From: Pseudovibrio sp. Alg231-02
GTDB lineage: Bacteria; Pseudomonadota; Alphaproteobacteria; Rhizobiales; Stappiaceae
Length of the DNA: 64,000 bases
Direction: 5' to 3'
Assembly (NCBI RefSeq): GCF_900143565.1
Contig: NZ_FREX01000004.1
Coordinates: 124,001-188,000 of the forward strand
Position numbers and translations under genes: made by a program. The notes under the pieces are model-generated. The model had not been told where the DNA came from and did no database searches. It saw only the letters and a list, made by a program, of their open reading frames with translations. The stretch's first letter is position 1. Each line of letters opens with the position of its first letter. Shown here piece after piece: positions 1 to 8,504 of the stretch.

Positions 1-45
1 GCCTGCGGCTCCCTTTTGAAGCTGTGATTTCTCTTCGTGTGCCAT
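1..45 (-). CDS. possible N-terminal fragment of a gene cut by the left edge
   Basis: A minus-strand ATG at 45 opens a frame that stays open to the edge of the window and would encode MAHEEKSQLQKGAAG. No convincing Shine-Dalgarno precedes it, and another ATG at 61 in a different frame also runs to the edge. The family cannot be recognised from 15 residues, so this is only a placeholder for a gene that may continue to the left. The 254 bases between it and the methyltransferase hold no frame I would support. Confidence 0.25.
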   Translation of the reverse strand, partial: MAHEEKSQLQKGAAG

Positions 46-299
46 TGCAATTGATGCCCATGAACGGAGCGAAAGCCTGAAGTAGGCCACCAGCTTACTA
101 CTCCTGCCCCAACACCCAACACCCGCTATTTCTCTCGGACTGCCCCTAAGCATCAGTTGGCGTAATGTTGACCCTCTCGCCTTTTCTGCATTAATTCCCA
201 TTCACGGGAATCGATTGAAAAGAACAGCCTGATCATTGGCGAGGATATTCAGGCCCAGCTAAGTTTTTGGGATGACCTTTGCATTGGGAGGAGCGAAGC

Positions 300-1073
300 T
301 CATTTAATCCTAGCGATTGTCAAATGGGTTTTGACTTGAAATGTCAGTTGACCCTCACAATTAGCATGAGGCTGCAAAAGGGCTTTAAGTTCATTGTGAA
401 AGTCTTGGCGGCGCGCGCCCAGCTTTACCAGCGCGAAAGTATCGCGCGAATGCTGGCACAAGATAAAGTCCTCAACGGTTTGCCGGAAAGGCTGCGAAAC
501 ATACTCTTTGGTTTCAAGGATATTGATATAGTCCAAATGTTTGGTTTGGGTCGCCCGCCATTTATTAGAATTTACTTCTTCACCTGTGATTTGAAGCACC
601 CATTTTGCCAAAAATTGTTGCCACTCATCTTGCCACGGCGGCTGAAACGCTGCATCGCCCTGAATGATCGCAAGAATATGATTTTCACTTAAGTGCTTTG
701 CAAGTTTAGGGAACAGCCTGCTTGGTTCCATCCAGTGGATGCTTGATGCAAAAGTGACTGTGTCAAACTTACCCGTCAAAGGCGCCCTTTCGGCTGTCGC
801 CTCCATCCACTCAAGGTTGTCTGTCCTACCGTTTTCCAAAGACCGGCCTAATTTGATCATGTTAGCGGATGGGTCGACGGCGCAAACCTGATCAAATACT
901 TGCGTCATTGGTCTGGCAATTTTGCCCTCGCCACAGCCCAGATCCAATAAGCGGTGTGTTGCGGAAGACCGATCAATGATGCACTCGTAAATTTGGTGAG
1001 CGTAAGGAGGGCGGCGCGGGTAGAAACCGGCAACTTCAGGTGCTTTGAATGTGGTCCCGGCAATGTCGGACAA
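300..1073 (-). CDS. class I SAM-dependent methyltransferase
   Basis: A 257-residue soluble protein with the class I methyltransferase fold. Motif I is LLDLGCGEGKIARP near residues 42-55, followed by the acidic strand-2 end AVDPSAN and a motif IV-like stretch FDTVTFASSIHWM. The HWM and FPKLAKHL pattern is common in UbiE/Methyltransf_11-type enzymes acting on small molecules. The substrate cannot be told. The start is TTG at 1073, chosen because CGGAGA lies seven bases upstream, and no better ATG exists. The overlapping 143-codon frame in the same region looks like a shadow. The gene stands alone on the minus strand. Confidence 0.8.
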   Translation of the reverse strand: MSDIAGTTFKAPEVAGFYPRRPPYAHQIYECIIDRSSATHRLLDLGCGEGKIARPMTQVFDQVCAVDPSANMIKLGRSLENGRTDNLEWMEATAERAPLTGKFDTVTFASSIHWMEPSRLFPKLAKHLSENHILAIIQGDAAFQPPWQDEWQQFLAKWVLQITGEEVNSNKWRATQTKHLDYINILETKEYVSQPFRQTVEDFILCQHSRDTFALVKLGARRQDFHNELKALLQPHANCEGQLTFQVKTHLTIARIK

Positions 1074-1350
1074 TGGAATTTCTCCGAAAAAGGCGCACCA
1101 TCCCTAGCCTCGTTACCAAGAGAGAGCTGGTATGCTTTAAGTGTATGATTATACTCAATTGCCCTGCGCCGCTTGAGTGGTTCGACTTGAACGTTAGTGC
1201 ATAGTTGGCTTTTGGTCCACAGGCACGCTGCTCCTGCGAATGCCTGTGAGCTGATGAATGGCGACAAGTAGGAGAGCTGGATCATCTCGTTGCTGACTAC
1301 ACCCCCGAACATAAAAACCCCATGGAGGGGATCCACGGGGTCTCTTAGGT

Positions 1351-1378
1351 CTGCCTGATAAGGGGGGGAATCAGGCAG
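1351..1378 (-). terminator. stem-loop over the sulP stop codon
   Basis: Perfect 9-bp inverted repeat CTGCCTGAT/ATCAGGCAG with a ten-base purine-rich loop. The right arm contains the TGA stop of the SulP gene, so the last codons are part of the hairpin. No T-run follows on the minus strand, so intrinsic termination is uncertain; it may instead protect the transcript end. Confidence 0.5.
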
Positions 1379-3119
1379 GAGCCTGAGCGGTTTGGCGGGT
1401 GCAGACGGAGGCGAGCTCCTCTTGGGCCTGATATTGAGAGAGGAACACTTTGCCCGTCAGCTCATCAAGGAAGTGCGAGCGTTGCAGGCGGTCCATCACC
1501 GGGCCTTTCACCTCTGAAAGGTGCAGCGTGATGCCTGCGTCTTGTAACCGGTGATTGATAGCTTCCAGAGATTCCAGAGCACTGAAGTCCACCTCATTCA
1601 CGGCAGAACATTGCAGCACCACATGTTTGAGGTGTTCGTCATCCACCGCACGGTCGTAGATGTAATCTTCCAGAAAACGCGCGTTGGCGAAGTAGAGGCT
1701 CTCATCAATGCGGATGGTCAGCAGCTCTGGCGTTGTCAGCACTTCATGCCGGTTGATATTGCGGAAGTGCTCGGTCCCCGGCACCAGCCCAACCTCTGCA
1801 ATGTGAGGCCGGGAGGTCTTGTAGAGGTAAAGCCCAATGGAGAGGATCACGCCTGCAGAAACACCGGTTTCAACACCAAAGCCGAGGGTCAGCAAAATGG
1901 TAGCGGCTACAGCTGAAAAGTCAGACTTGGAGTAGCTCCAGCTGTGCTTGAGAATGCTGAAGTCCACCAGAGACAACACAGCCACAATGATTGTTGCAGC
2001 CAATGTGGCCTTGGGCAGGAAGAAGATGAGCGGTGTGAGGGAAACAGCAGCAATTGCCAAACCAACCGCCGTATAAGCGCCAGCAGCAGGCGTTTCAGCA
2101 CCCGCATCAAAGTTGACCACGGAACGGGCAAACCCACCCGTTACAGGATAACCACCTGTGAAGGCTGCACCAAGATTGGCAGCACCAAGACCAATCAGCT
2201 CCTGATCAGGGTCGATACGCTGACGCTTCTTCGCAGCCAGCGTTTGCGCTACGGAAACGGACTCTACAAAACCAATAATGGAGATCAGAAGCGCAGGTAT
2301 AAACAGCGCGCCGATCAACTCACTGGAGAAGCTTGGCATGCTGAGCGGCGGCAGGCTTTGCGGCACAGCGCCTACGATCTTTACTCCGGCTTGATCCAAA
2401 CTGAAAATCCACGCCACAGCCGTCGTCACCACCACGGCAGCGACGGGTCCGGCCTTGGTCAAAACATCTGCAAGGCGTGGCTTCAGGCCCATGTTCAGCA
2501 GCATCGGTTTCATGCCCTTGCGCACCCAGAACAGGAACAAGGTGGCCGAGACACCAATCAGGATCGTCGCCAGATTGGCCTCTCCCAGATGCTCCCAGAT
2601 GGAAAAGACAATCTCCACCAGCGTATGCCCTTTCGCATCCACACCCAGAATGTGTTTGAGCTGGCTGCTGGCGATCAAAACACCTGAGGCCGTGATGAAA
2701 CCGGCAATCACAGGGTGGGAGAGGAAGTTGGCGAGAAAACCGAGCTTGAACACGCCCATCAGCAACAAAATACCGCCGGACAGCATGGCAAGAGTCAGTG
2801 CAGCAATGGCATAACCCGCCGTGCCGCTGTCTGCGATCTGGCCAATCGCGGCTGCAGTCATGAGCGAAACAACAGCAACAGGGCCAACGGCCAGTGCACG
2901 GCTGGTGCCAAAGATGGCATACAAAATAATCGGGAGAATTGACGCATAAAGCCCGGCTTCCGGCGGCAGGCCAGCAAGCAAAGCATAAGCAAGAGACTGC
3001 GGGATCAGCATGATCGTCACAATCACCGCTGCAATCATGTCATTAGAAAAACTGTCTTTATTATAGTTTCTGCCCCAAGTTAAAACGGGCAAATATCGCC
3101 GAAAGGCCGAGGAGAACAT
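1371..3119 (-). CDS. SulP (SLC26) family anion permease with STAS domain
   Basis: A 582-residue inner-membrane protein. Residues about 20-430 are a run of hydrophobic helices with the SulP signature region (PQSLAYALLAGLPPEAGLYAS). The C-terminal 130 residues form a cytoplasmic STAS domain (TIRIDESLYFANARFLEDYI through LSEVKGPVMDRL). SulP proteins carry sulfate, bicarbonate or dicarboxylates. As the last gene of a sulfide-oxidation operon, export or exchange of sulfate or sulfite is a reasonable inference. The start is the ATG at 3119 (GAAGG upstream); an in-frame ATG at 3140 would add seven residues. It follows the SQR-fusion gene by about 90 bases. Confidence 0.88.
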   Translation of the reverse strand: MFSSAFRRYLPVLTWGRNYNKDSFSNDMIAAVIVTIMLIPQSLAYALLAGLPPEAGLYASILPIILYAIFGTSRALAVGPVAVVSLMTAAAIGQIADSGTAGYAIAALTLAMLSGGILLLMGVFKLGFLANFLSHPVIAGFITASGVLIASSQLKHILGVDAKGHTLVEIVFSIWEHLGEANLATILIGVSATLFLFWVRKGMKPMLLNMGLKPRLADVLTKAGPVAAVVVTTAVAWIFSLDQAGVKIVGAVPQSLPPLSMPSFSSELIGALFIPALLISIIGFVESVSVAQTLAAKKRQRIDPDQELIGLGAANLGAAFTGGYPVTGGFARSVVNFDAGAETPAAGAYTAVGLAIAAVSLTPLIFFLPKATLAATIIVAVLSLVDFSILKHSWSYSKSDFSAVAATILLTLGFGVETGVSAGVILSIGLYLYKTSRPHIAEVGLVPGTEHFRNINRHEVLTTPELLTIRIDESLYFANARFLEDYIYDRAVDDEHLKHVVLQCSAVNEVDFSALESLEAINHRLQDAGITLHLSEVKGPVMDRLQRSHFLDELTGKVFLSQYQAQEELASVCTRQTAQAPA

Positions 3120-3148
3120 GGGTCTGCCTTCAAAGTGCATAGATTAAT

Positions 3149-3169
3149 CCGGGGAAGCAGCTCCCCCGG
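3149..3169 (-). other. intercistronic stem-loop upstream of sulP
   Basis: CCGGGG and CCCCGG arms six bases long with a nine-base loop, lying between the stop of the SQR-fusion gene and the start of sulP. No T-run follows on the minus strand. It could slow or partly stop transcription so that the transporter is made at a lower level than the enzymes, or it could be an RNA-processing site. Confidence 0.4.
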
Positions 3170-3208
3170 ACACATGATAGTAATTCAGCAAAGGCCGCAA
3201 TGCTTATT

Positions 3209-4882
3209 TTAGCTTGCGCTAACCTTCTCAGGCTTGATCATCCATTCCTTGCCGCGCAGCATTGCCCACCAGTAAACCGGAGGCAGGATCTGCTCTTTCA
3301 GGATCCACGCCGCGCGGGTTGGCTTGGTGCCATCCAGCAGCCATGTTGGGAAGCTTGGCAGCAAGGTTCCGCCATACCCGAACTCAGCCAATACAATTTT
3401 GCCGCGCTCCACGGTGAGCGGGCAGGAGCCATAGCCGTTGTACATCGCTGGTTGTGAGCGACCTTCGATGTCTGCAACAAGGTTTTCAGCAACGATTGGT
3501 GCTTGCATGCGAGCTGCAGCAGCTGTTTTTGCATTGGGTGCGTTCATCACATCACCCAGCGACCAGATGTTGCTGTGCGTTTTGTGGCGCAGCGTTATCT
3601 GATCCACATCCACCCATCCGGCGGCATCCGCCAGTGGCGAGACGCGGATGAAGTCCGGCGCAGATTGCGGTGGGCACACGTGGATCATGTCGAAATCAAC
3701 TTCCACCCGCTCAACTGGCGTGTCCGGCTTGGCCACGTCAAACCAGGCCTTCTTCGCAGGACCATCAATGGCGACCAGATTGTTGAAGAAGTTGAGGTCT
3801 GCGTTGTACAGGTCGATGTACTTCTCCAGCGCAGGCACATACTCCTTCACGCCAAACAGCACGCCACCCGCATTGTGGAACTGAATGTCGATGTTCTTCA
3901 GCACGCCTTGCTTGCGCCAGTAATCACCGGAAAGGTAAAGCGCTTTTTGCGGTGCTCCGGCGCATTTAATTGGCATCGGCGGCTGGGTGAAGAGCGCACG
4001 GCCCTCTTTCATGTTGCTCACCAGTTGCCACGTGTAGGGTGCCAGATCGTAACGATAGTTGGAGGTCACGCCGTGCTTGCCAAGCGTGGATACAAGACCT
4101 TCCACCTTGTGCCAGTCCAGCTTCAGGCCGGGGCACACCACAAGGCGGTCGTATTTCACGACACGGCAACCATCCAGAATGACCGCATTGTCTTGCGGTT
4201 CAAACGCAGCCACCGCGGATTTGAGCCAGTGCACGCCTCGCGGTATCAAAGAGCCCATGGTTTTGGCGGTCTGGGAGGCATTGAAGATGCCACCGCCAAC
4301 CATTGTCCAACCCGGCTGATAGTAATGAATATCAGCAGGATCAATGACAGCGATCTCAAGATCGCTCTTTCGGGATTTCAAACTCGCCGCGACAGCGATA
4401 CCCGCAGCACCGCCACCCACAATCACCACGTCAAACGAAGCATCCGCGCGGTCTGTTGGTGTTCTGCCACCATTGGCAATGCGGCGCACGACGCCTGCCA
4501 TGTCATAGCCAGCGGACTTAGTGGCTGCCAGAATATCGGCCACGGTCAAAGTCTCAGCCTGACTGAGAGACCACAGCGTGGCGCAGCGCGTGCCAGTGCG
4601 GCAGTAGGCCAGCACTGGGCGCGGAATTTCGTTCATTGCCTTGCCAAAGGCCTCGGCGTCTTCATCAGACACCTTACCGGAAATAACCGGCAGATAGCGT
4701 GTTTCCAGACCCAGCTTTTTCGCAGCCGCTTCAATCTCGTCAAACACCGGTTGGTCTGCACCTTCCCCGTCCGGACGGTTGCAAACAATACTGCGGAAGC
4801 CCAGGTCCGCGATCTTCTGAACGTCTTGCGCAGTAATCTGCGGACAAACAGAAAGTGATGAGCTGATACTCTTAATATCCAT
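3209..4882 (-). CDS. phosphatase-like (DUF442) / sulfide:quinone oxidoreductase-like fusion
   Basis: A 557-residue two-domain enzyme. Residues 1-140 are the DUF442/Blh-N domain, a tyrosine-phosphatase-like fold with its loop at C94-R-T-G-T-R99. Residues 150-557 are an FAD-dependent sulfide:quinone reductase-like domain: the dinucleotide fold begins VVIVGGGAAGIAVA (about 152-165), and Cys motifs VVCPGL, PIKCAGAPQK and HVCPPQSAPD match the redox-active cysteines of SQR. The expected role is oxidation of sulfide to persulfide or polysulfide with electrons passed to quinone at the inner membrane. The true start is ATG 4882, with GAGGAGGGG upstream. It follows the metallo-beta-lactamase gene by 27 bases. 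Confidence 0.88.
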   Translation of the reverse strand: MDIKSISSSLSVCPQITAQDVQKIADLGFRSIVCNRPDGEGADQPVFDEIEAAAKKLGLETRYLPVISGKVSDEDAEAFGKAMNEIPRPVLAYCRTGTRCATLWSLSQAETLTVADILAATKSAGYDMAGVVRRIANGGRTPTDRADASFDVVIVGGGAAGIAVAASLKSRKSDLEIAVIDPADIHYYQPGWTMVGGGIFNASQTAKTMGSLIPRGVHWLKSAVAAFEPQDNAVILDGCRVVKYDRLVVCPGLKLDWHKVEGLVSTLGKHGVTSNYRYDLAPYTWQLVSNMKEGRALFTQPPMPIKCAGAPQKALYLSGDYWRKQGVLKNIDIQFHNAGGVLFGVKEYVPALEKYIDLYNADLNFFNNLVAIDGPAKKAWFDVAKPDTPVERVEVDFDMIHVCPPQSAPDFIRVSPLADAAGWVDVDQITLRHKTHSNIWSLGDVMNAPNAKTAAAARMQAPIVAENLVADIEGRSQPAMYNGYGSCPLTVERGKIVLAEFGYGGTLLPSFPTWLLDGTKPTRAAWILKEQILPPVYWWAMLRGKEWMIKPEKVSAS

Positions 4883-4909
4883 GATGTTTCCCCTCCTCAC
4901 ATCATCAGA

Positions 4910-5794
4910 TCAAAGTGCGTTGACTGGCACTTTGAGCATTGGAACGCCGTCCTCATCGGTCGGCACGGCACCTGCACGCATGTTCACCTGCAAAGACGGA
5001 ATGATCAGCTTTGGTACGTCCAGCTGTGCATCACGCTCGGTGCGGAATTTGATGAAGTCTTCGCGGGAGTGGCCTTTACCAACGTGGATGTTATGTTCTT
5101 TCTCCGCGCCCACTGAGGTTTCCCACTCAATGTCGCGGCCATTCGGGCCGTAGTCGTGGCACATGAACAGGCGCATCTCGTCAGGCAACGACAGTACTTT
5201 CTGAATGCTGTCATAAAGCGTTGCGGCATCCCCGCCCGGGAAGTCCGCACGAGCAGAACCGCCATCCGGCATAAACAGGGTATCGCCCGCAAACGTCGCA
5301 TTGCCCACAACGTGAACCATGCAAGCGGGAGTATGACCCGGCGTGTGAATGGCAAACGCAGTCATGGTGCCGATCTGATAGCTGTCCCCGTCCTTGAACA
5401 GCTTGTCAAACTGGCTTCCGTCGCGCTGGAATTCGGTTCCTTCGTTGAACACCTTGCCAAATGTGTCCTGAACCACGGTGATGTTCTCACCAATGCCGAT
5501 CTTGCCGCCCAGCTTCTCCTGAATATACGGAGCAGCAGAGAGGTGGTCGGCATGAACATGGGTCTCAATCAGCCATTCAACCGTCAGACCATTGTCCTGC
5601 ACGTATTTGATGATTTCATCCGCATTGTCATAGGTGATGCGGCCCGCTGCATAGTTGATGTCCATAACGGAATCGACGATGGCAACAGAAGATGAGGCAG
5701 GATCCTTCACCACATAGCTAATTGTATTGGTGCCGGGGTCAAAAAAGGCCCTGACTTCAGGCTCGACAGCCATGTTCACGGGGTAGTTCGTCAT
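4910..5794 (-). CDS. ETHE1/Blh-type MBL-fold persulfide dioxygenase-like enzyme
   Basis: A 294-residue cytoplasmic metallo-beta-lactamase-fold protein. The metal site is THVHADH at 78-84, followed by GHTPACMVH and GDTLF..GGSARADFPGG, and a late FMCHDYGPNGRD block. The GGSARADF region is typical of the ETHE1/Blh group, which oxidises glutathione persulfide to sulfite. Length is normal. GAGGAAGTT lies just before the ATG. It is followed closely by the SQR fusion, forming the sulfide-to-persulfide-to-sulfite order seen in Blh/BigR-type loci. The assignment to persulfide dioxygenase rather than another glyoxalase-II relative rests on motifs and context. Confidence 0.85.
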   Translation of the reverse strand: MTNYPVNMAVEPEVRAFFDPGTNTISYVVKDPASSSVAIVDSVMDINYAAGRITYDNADEIIKYVQDNGLTVEWLIETHVHADHLSAAPYIQEKLGGKIGIGENITVVQDTFGKVFNEGTEFQRDGSQFDKLFKDGDSYQIGTMTAFAIHTPGHTPACMVHVVGNATFAGDTLFMPDGGSARADFPGGDAATLYDSIQKVLSLPDEMRLFMCHDYGPNGRDIEWETSVGAEKEHNIHVGKGHSREDFIKFRTERDAQLDVPKLIIPSLQVNMRAGAVPTDEDGVPMLKVPVNAL

Positions 5795-5942
5795 AACTTC
5801 CTCAATAAGTTAACGCGTGCGCAGTGGCGGTCGATGGTACGTGCACTTGTTTGTTTTCGTGTTCGACCGCCTGCACAGCCGCCTAAGCATTTCTTATTAT
5901 ATTTTTTTGTCGGAAATCAGTTTGTGATCTCCGGAAACATGC

Positions 5943-6155
5943 TTAAACGCGGCAGGTTTTAATTCCAAAAATGGAGTAGAGCGGGCAAATCCGCACGGCG
6001 GAAACCAGCAGCATTACAATGCCAACAATGATTGCGCCATAAAAGAAAAGTGGCTGCATAAACAAAGAAATGTTGGTAGACAACGGCAGTGCAATCAGCA
6101 CAACACCAACAATAAAACGAAGAATGCGATCAATAGTTCCAACGTTAGCCATCAT
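5943..6155 (-). CDS. DUF2892 (YgaP-type) inner-membrane protein
   Basis: A 70-residue protein with two hydrophobic helices (about 11-30 and 36-56) and a C-terminal CPLYSIFGIKTCRV tail. This is the DUF2892 family, also found as the membrane tail of the rhodanese YgaP and as a small stand-alone gene in sulfide-detoxification operons. It is the first gene of this sulfur operon, 148 bases upstream of the MBL enzyme. A role in holding the sulfur enzymes at the membrane or moving sulfur species is inference. An MMAN start is used; the second Met is equally possible. Confidence 0.85.
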   Translation of the reverse strand: MMANVGTIDRILRFIVGVVLIALPLSTNISLFMQPLFFYGAIIVGIVMLLVSAVRICPLYSIFGIKTCRV

Positions 6156-6211
6156 AGTCTCGTCCTCCAGGTACGTGGCCTAACGGATAACGAGTCTTCG
6201 CAAAGGCTTCA

Positions 6212-6224
6212 GTGACGAAGTCAC
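6212..6224. promoter_or_regulatory. 13-bp inverted repeat upstream of the sulfur operon
   Basis: GTGAC-GAA-GTCAC, a perfect 5-bp inverted repeat about 57 bases upstream of the DUF2892 start codon. The position suits an operator for the sulfur operon. The TGAC half-site vaguely recalls Crp/Fnr-type half-sites, and a Crp/Fnr regulator is encoded 1.5 kb away, but the 3-base spacing is not the usual one for that family. Confidence 0.35.
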
Positions 6225-6386
6225 CAAACTCCGCTACAAGCCCGTCTTTTCTTCGAAGCGCCTTAAAAATCAATGCGAAATGCCCAAAGGTCATAATGCC
6301 AGCTGGCCATCCCAGAACAATCCATAGGTTTCAGAGACGATATTTCTGGCTAGCATAGCGTTGAAGGGCACAGCCGGAAGATTCGA

Positions 6387-7631
6387 TTGCCCGAGGCGTG
6401 CGCCAGAAAGCAGTTGGGGTTCCAGTTGACCGAAGTCTCCGTAGCAAACAAAGATTTTTACACTCAGCTTCACAAATCAAACCCCGGGTACGGCACCTCC
6501 TCATCCTACCTGATGGACGTTATCCTGCCGCTGGCACAAGACGTGAAGCCTGCAAGAATTCTGGATTACGGCTGCGGGAAAAGCTCATTGATTGAAGAGC
6601 TTGCGGCGAACCTGCAATGCACCTCACACCGCTACGATCCTTGCATTTCAGAATACAACGATATGCCCGATGGGCGTTTCGATCTTGTCCTGAACACAGA
6701 TGTGCTGGAGCACGTGCCGGAGGATGAACTGGACGACGTTTTGGCGGACATTCGGGCCAGATCAGACAATGTTATCTTCCATATCCCAACACTTTACGCG
6801 ACAGCCTTGCTGGCGGACGGCTCCAACGCGCACTGCACCGTGCATTCAGCACCGTGGTGGCAGGAGAAGCTATCGCAGCACTTCCCGTATGTTGAGGTTT
6901 TGCGCAGCACCAACAACGACCAGCAATTTTATGTCACGTGGGACGCCTCTGCTGAAGCGCGGCAGAACCTGAGACAGGTTTACCGACAGCGCAGGCGCGC
7001 CAACTCGGTGGCAAAGCGCAAACACATTCTGCGCATGCTGCGGATGAAGATGTTGAAGGGGTACGTGCCAAAACACGAGTTGCAGAACGACATTGCTGGC
7101 AAGCGCATCGCTGTCGTTGGCAACGCACAATCCCTCAGCAACAAAGAGTATGGACCTGAAATTGACGGCCATGACATCGTGATCCGGCTAAACCGCGGCA
7201 CAATTCCGCACACCAAAAGCCATGGCCAGAAGCTCTCATGGGTGGCAACAAGCCTCGATATTCCCAAAAGCTTTGTGTATGGCGAGCAGGCGCGGCGGGT
7301 TATCTGGACACCGGCTGAACGTAGTTTCTCTCTGCCCTATTGGCTCGCCAGACATAACGATGTTGTCTACCTGATGAAACCCGCAGAGTTGAGGAGTTAT
7401 CAAGCGCGTACAGAGAAGAAGCCGAGCACCGGTTTCCGCCTGTTGGGCCTGCTGGAAGAGTTGGGCGGTTACAAGCATATCAACATCTACGGCTTTGACT
7501 TCTTCGCCTCCCCCACAAACACCAACCACATTGAGCCCAGCAAGGCACGGGCGGATCATGATTATGACCGCGAGCATCATGAAGTTCAAAAATGGATGGC
7601 TCGCGACGCGAGGGTTTCTCTAAAACTCTGA
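6387..7631 (+). CDS. methyltransferase / GT29 sialyltransferase-like fusion protein
   Basis: A 414-residue protein in two parts. Residues 20-185 are a class I SAM methyltransferase-like domain (motif I ILDYGCGKSS at 58-67; acidic DLVLNTDVLEHVPEDEL at 99-115). Residues 237-400 match GT29 sialyltransferases: an L-motif-like stretch (KRIAVVGNAQSL, then IDGHDIVIRLNRG), an S-motif-like KPSTGF at 345-350, YGFDFF at 368-373 and a terminal His-rich HDYDREHHEV. GT29 enzymes use CMP-sialic acid, but the acceptor here is unknown. The longest frame starts at TTG 6387; a TTG at 6426 has GGGG six bases upstream and may be the real start. There is no signal peptide, so it is cytoplasmic. No sialic-acid synthesis gene is nearby. 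Confidence 0.75.
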   Translation: MPEACARKQLGFQLTEVSVANKDFYTQLHKSNPGYGTSSSYLMDVILPLAQDVKPARILDYGCGKSSLIEELAANLQCTSHRYDPCISEYNDMPDGRFDLVLNTDVLEHVPEDELDDVLADIRARSDNVIFHIPTLYATALLADGSNAHCTVHSAPWWQEKLSQHFPYVEVLRSTNNDQQFYVTWDASAEARQNLRQVYRQRRRANSVAKRKHILRMLRMKMLKGYVPKHELQNDIAGKRIAVVGNAQSLSNKEYGPEIDGHDIVIRLNRGTIPHTKSHGQKLSWVATSLDIPKSFVYGEQARRVIWTPAERSFSLPYWLARHNDVVYLMKPAELRSYQARTEKKPSTGFRLLGLLEELGGYKHINIYGFDFFASPTNTNHIEPSKARADHDYDREHHEVQKWMARDARVSLKL

Positions 7632-7644
7632 AGCCAAATTTTTC

Positions 7645-7688
7645 GCGTATTCTCATCCTTAAATCGAAACCGCTTTTCGGGAATACGC
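7645..7688. repeat. RIME-like intergenic palindrome between convergent genes
   Basis: Outer arms GCGTATTC (7645-7652) and GAATACGC (7681-7688) enclose an inner CGAAA..TTTCG stem. The sequence (AGAGCG-TATTCCCGAAAAGCGGTTTCG on the minus strand, read in pieces) resembles the mosaic intergenic palindromes common in Rhizobiales and relatives. It sits between two convergent stops and could act as a two-way terminator. Confidence 0.5.
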
Positions 7689-7689
7689 T

Positions 7690-8358
7690 CTAGGCTTTTG
7701 CCAGAACTTCCAGTCCGGTGCGGTCAACAATCTCGATGGTTCCGCGGGATTGAGTGATCCAGTCACGGCGCTGGAACTCGCGCAGTTGGCGGGAAATGAC
7801 CTCGCGCGCCGTGCCCAGTTCTGCTGCCATTTGCTGGTGCGTGGTGGCCACTTGCTTGCTGCTACCAGCAAGTTCCAGCAGTTTTTGCGCAAGGCGGATG
7901 TCCATGCGTTGGAACGCGATCTCCTCGATCACCAAAAACAGGTCCGTGATGCGCTTGGAGTAGGCGGAGAACACAAAGCGGCGGAAGGTTTCGGATTGGG
8001 CAATGAGATCATCAAACACCATGCGCGGAATAGCGACCGCCTGCGTGTCTGTCTCCGCGATGCCTTCTGCTGAGTAATCCTCATAGGCCAGCAGACAGGC
8101 CGTCGTCAGCACACAGCTTTCGCCCGCATGCACGCGGTAGAGAATGATCTCGCGTCCACCTTCAGAAAGCTGCTGCACGCGCACGGAACCTGAAAGCAAA
8201 AGCAGGAGGTTTTCCGGGGCTTTACCAGGACCAAAGATGATGGTGTCGGCAGGCACAGAGACAATGGTGCTACGATTAACCAGAATGTCCCTGATGTGAT
8301 TTTCCAGCTTGGAAAGGCCTTGGAATCGATCGATCCAATTGGCAGCAGCGGTTGTCAT
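7690..8358 (-). CDS. Crp/Fnr family transcriptional regulator
   Basis: A 222-residue regulator: cyclic-nucleotide-binding-type beta-barrel at about 20-130 (PADTIIFGPGKAPENLLLLLSGSVRVQ) and a C-terminal winged helix with recognition helix region THQQMAAELGTAREVISRQLREF. No cysteine cluster of the FNR type is seen at the N-terminus; the single Cys in GESCVLTTACLL could be a thiol or redox sensor. Start ATG 8358 follows GGGAGG. It faces the sulfur operon across the GT29 fusion gene, and regulators of this kind often accompany MBL/DUF2892 sulfur genes, so control of that operon is a reasonable guess but not shown. Confidence 0.85.
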   Translation of the reverse strand: MTTAAANWIDRFQGLSKLENHIRDILVNRSTIVSVPADTIIFGPGKAPENLLLLLSGSVRVQQLSEGGREIILYRVHAGESCVLTTACLLAYEDYSAEGIAETDTQAVAIPRMVFDDLIAQSETFRRFVFSAYSKRITDLFLVIEEIAFQRMDIRLAQKLLELAGSSKQVATTHQQMAAELGTAREVISRQLREFQRRDWITQSRGTIEIVDRTGLEVLAKA

Positions 8359-8504
8359 GGTTTCCTCCCGAAACGCCCCCAAGAATGCGTATATTCTTGG
8401 CATAGTGCATAAAAGCGTTTAGCGCAATCAGGGCCTTTAGCAGAAGAATAATCTAACGACCCTGCGCTACCAGCTACATTCAGGAATAAATTTTCACTTC
8501 AGCC

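Noticed and set aside
905-1336. 143-codon minus-strand frame over the methyltransferase start
   Set aside because: It overlaps the methyltransferase, has no ribosome site and no family-like sequence; treated as a shadow.
1944-2687. 247-codon plus-strand frame inside sulP
   Set aside because: It lies antisense to a well-conserved permease and is rich in Gln, Arg and His, a sign of a reverse-strand shadow.
3503-4858. 451-codon plus-strand frame opposite the SQR fusion
   Set aside because: Long only because the antisense of this gene lacks stops; no motifs, and the fusion gene on the other strand is certain.
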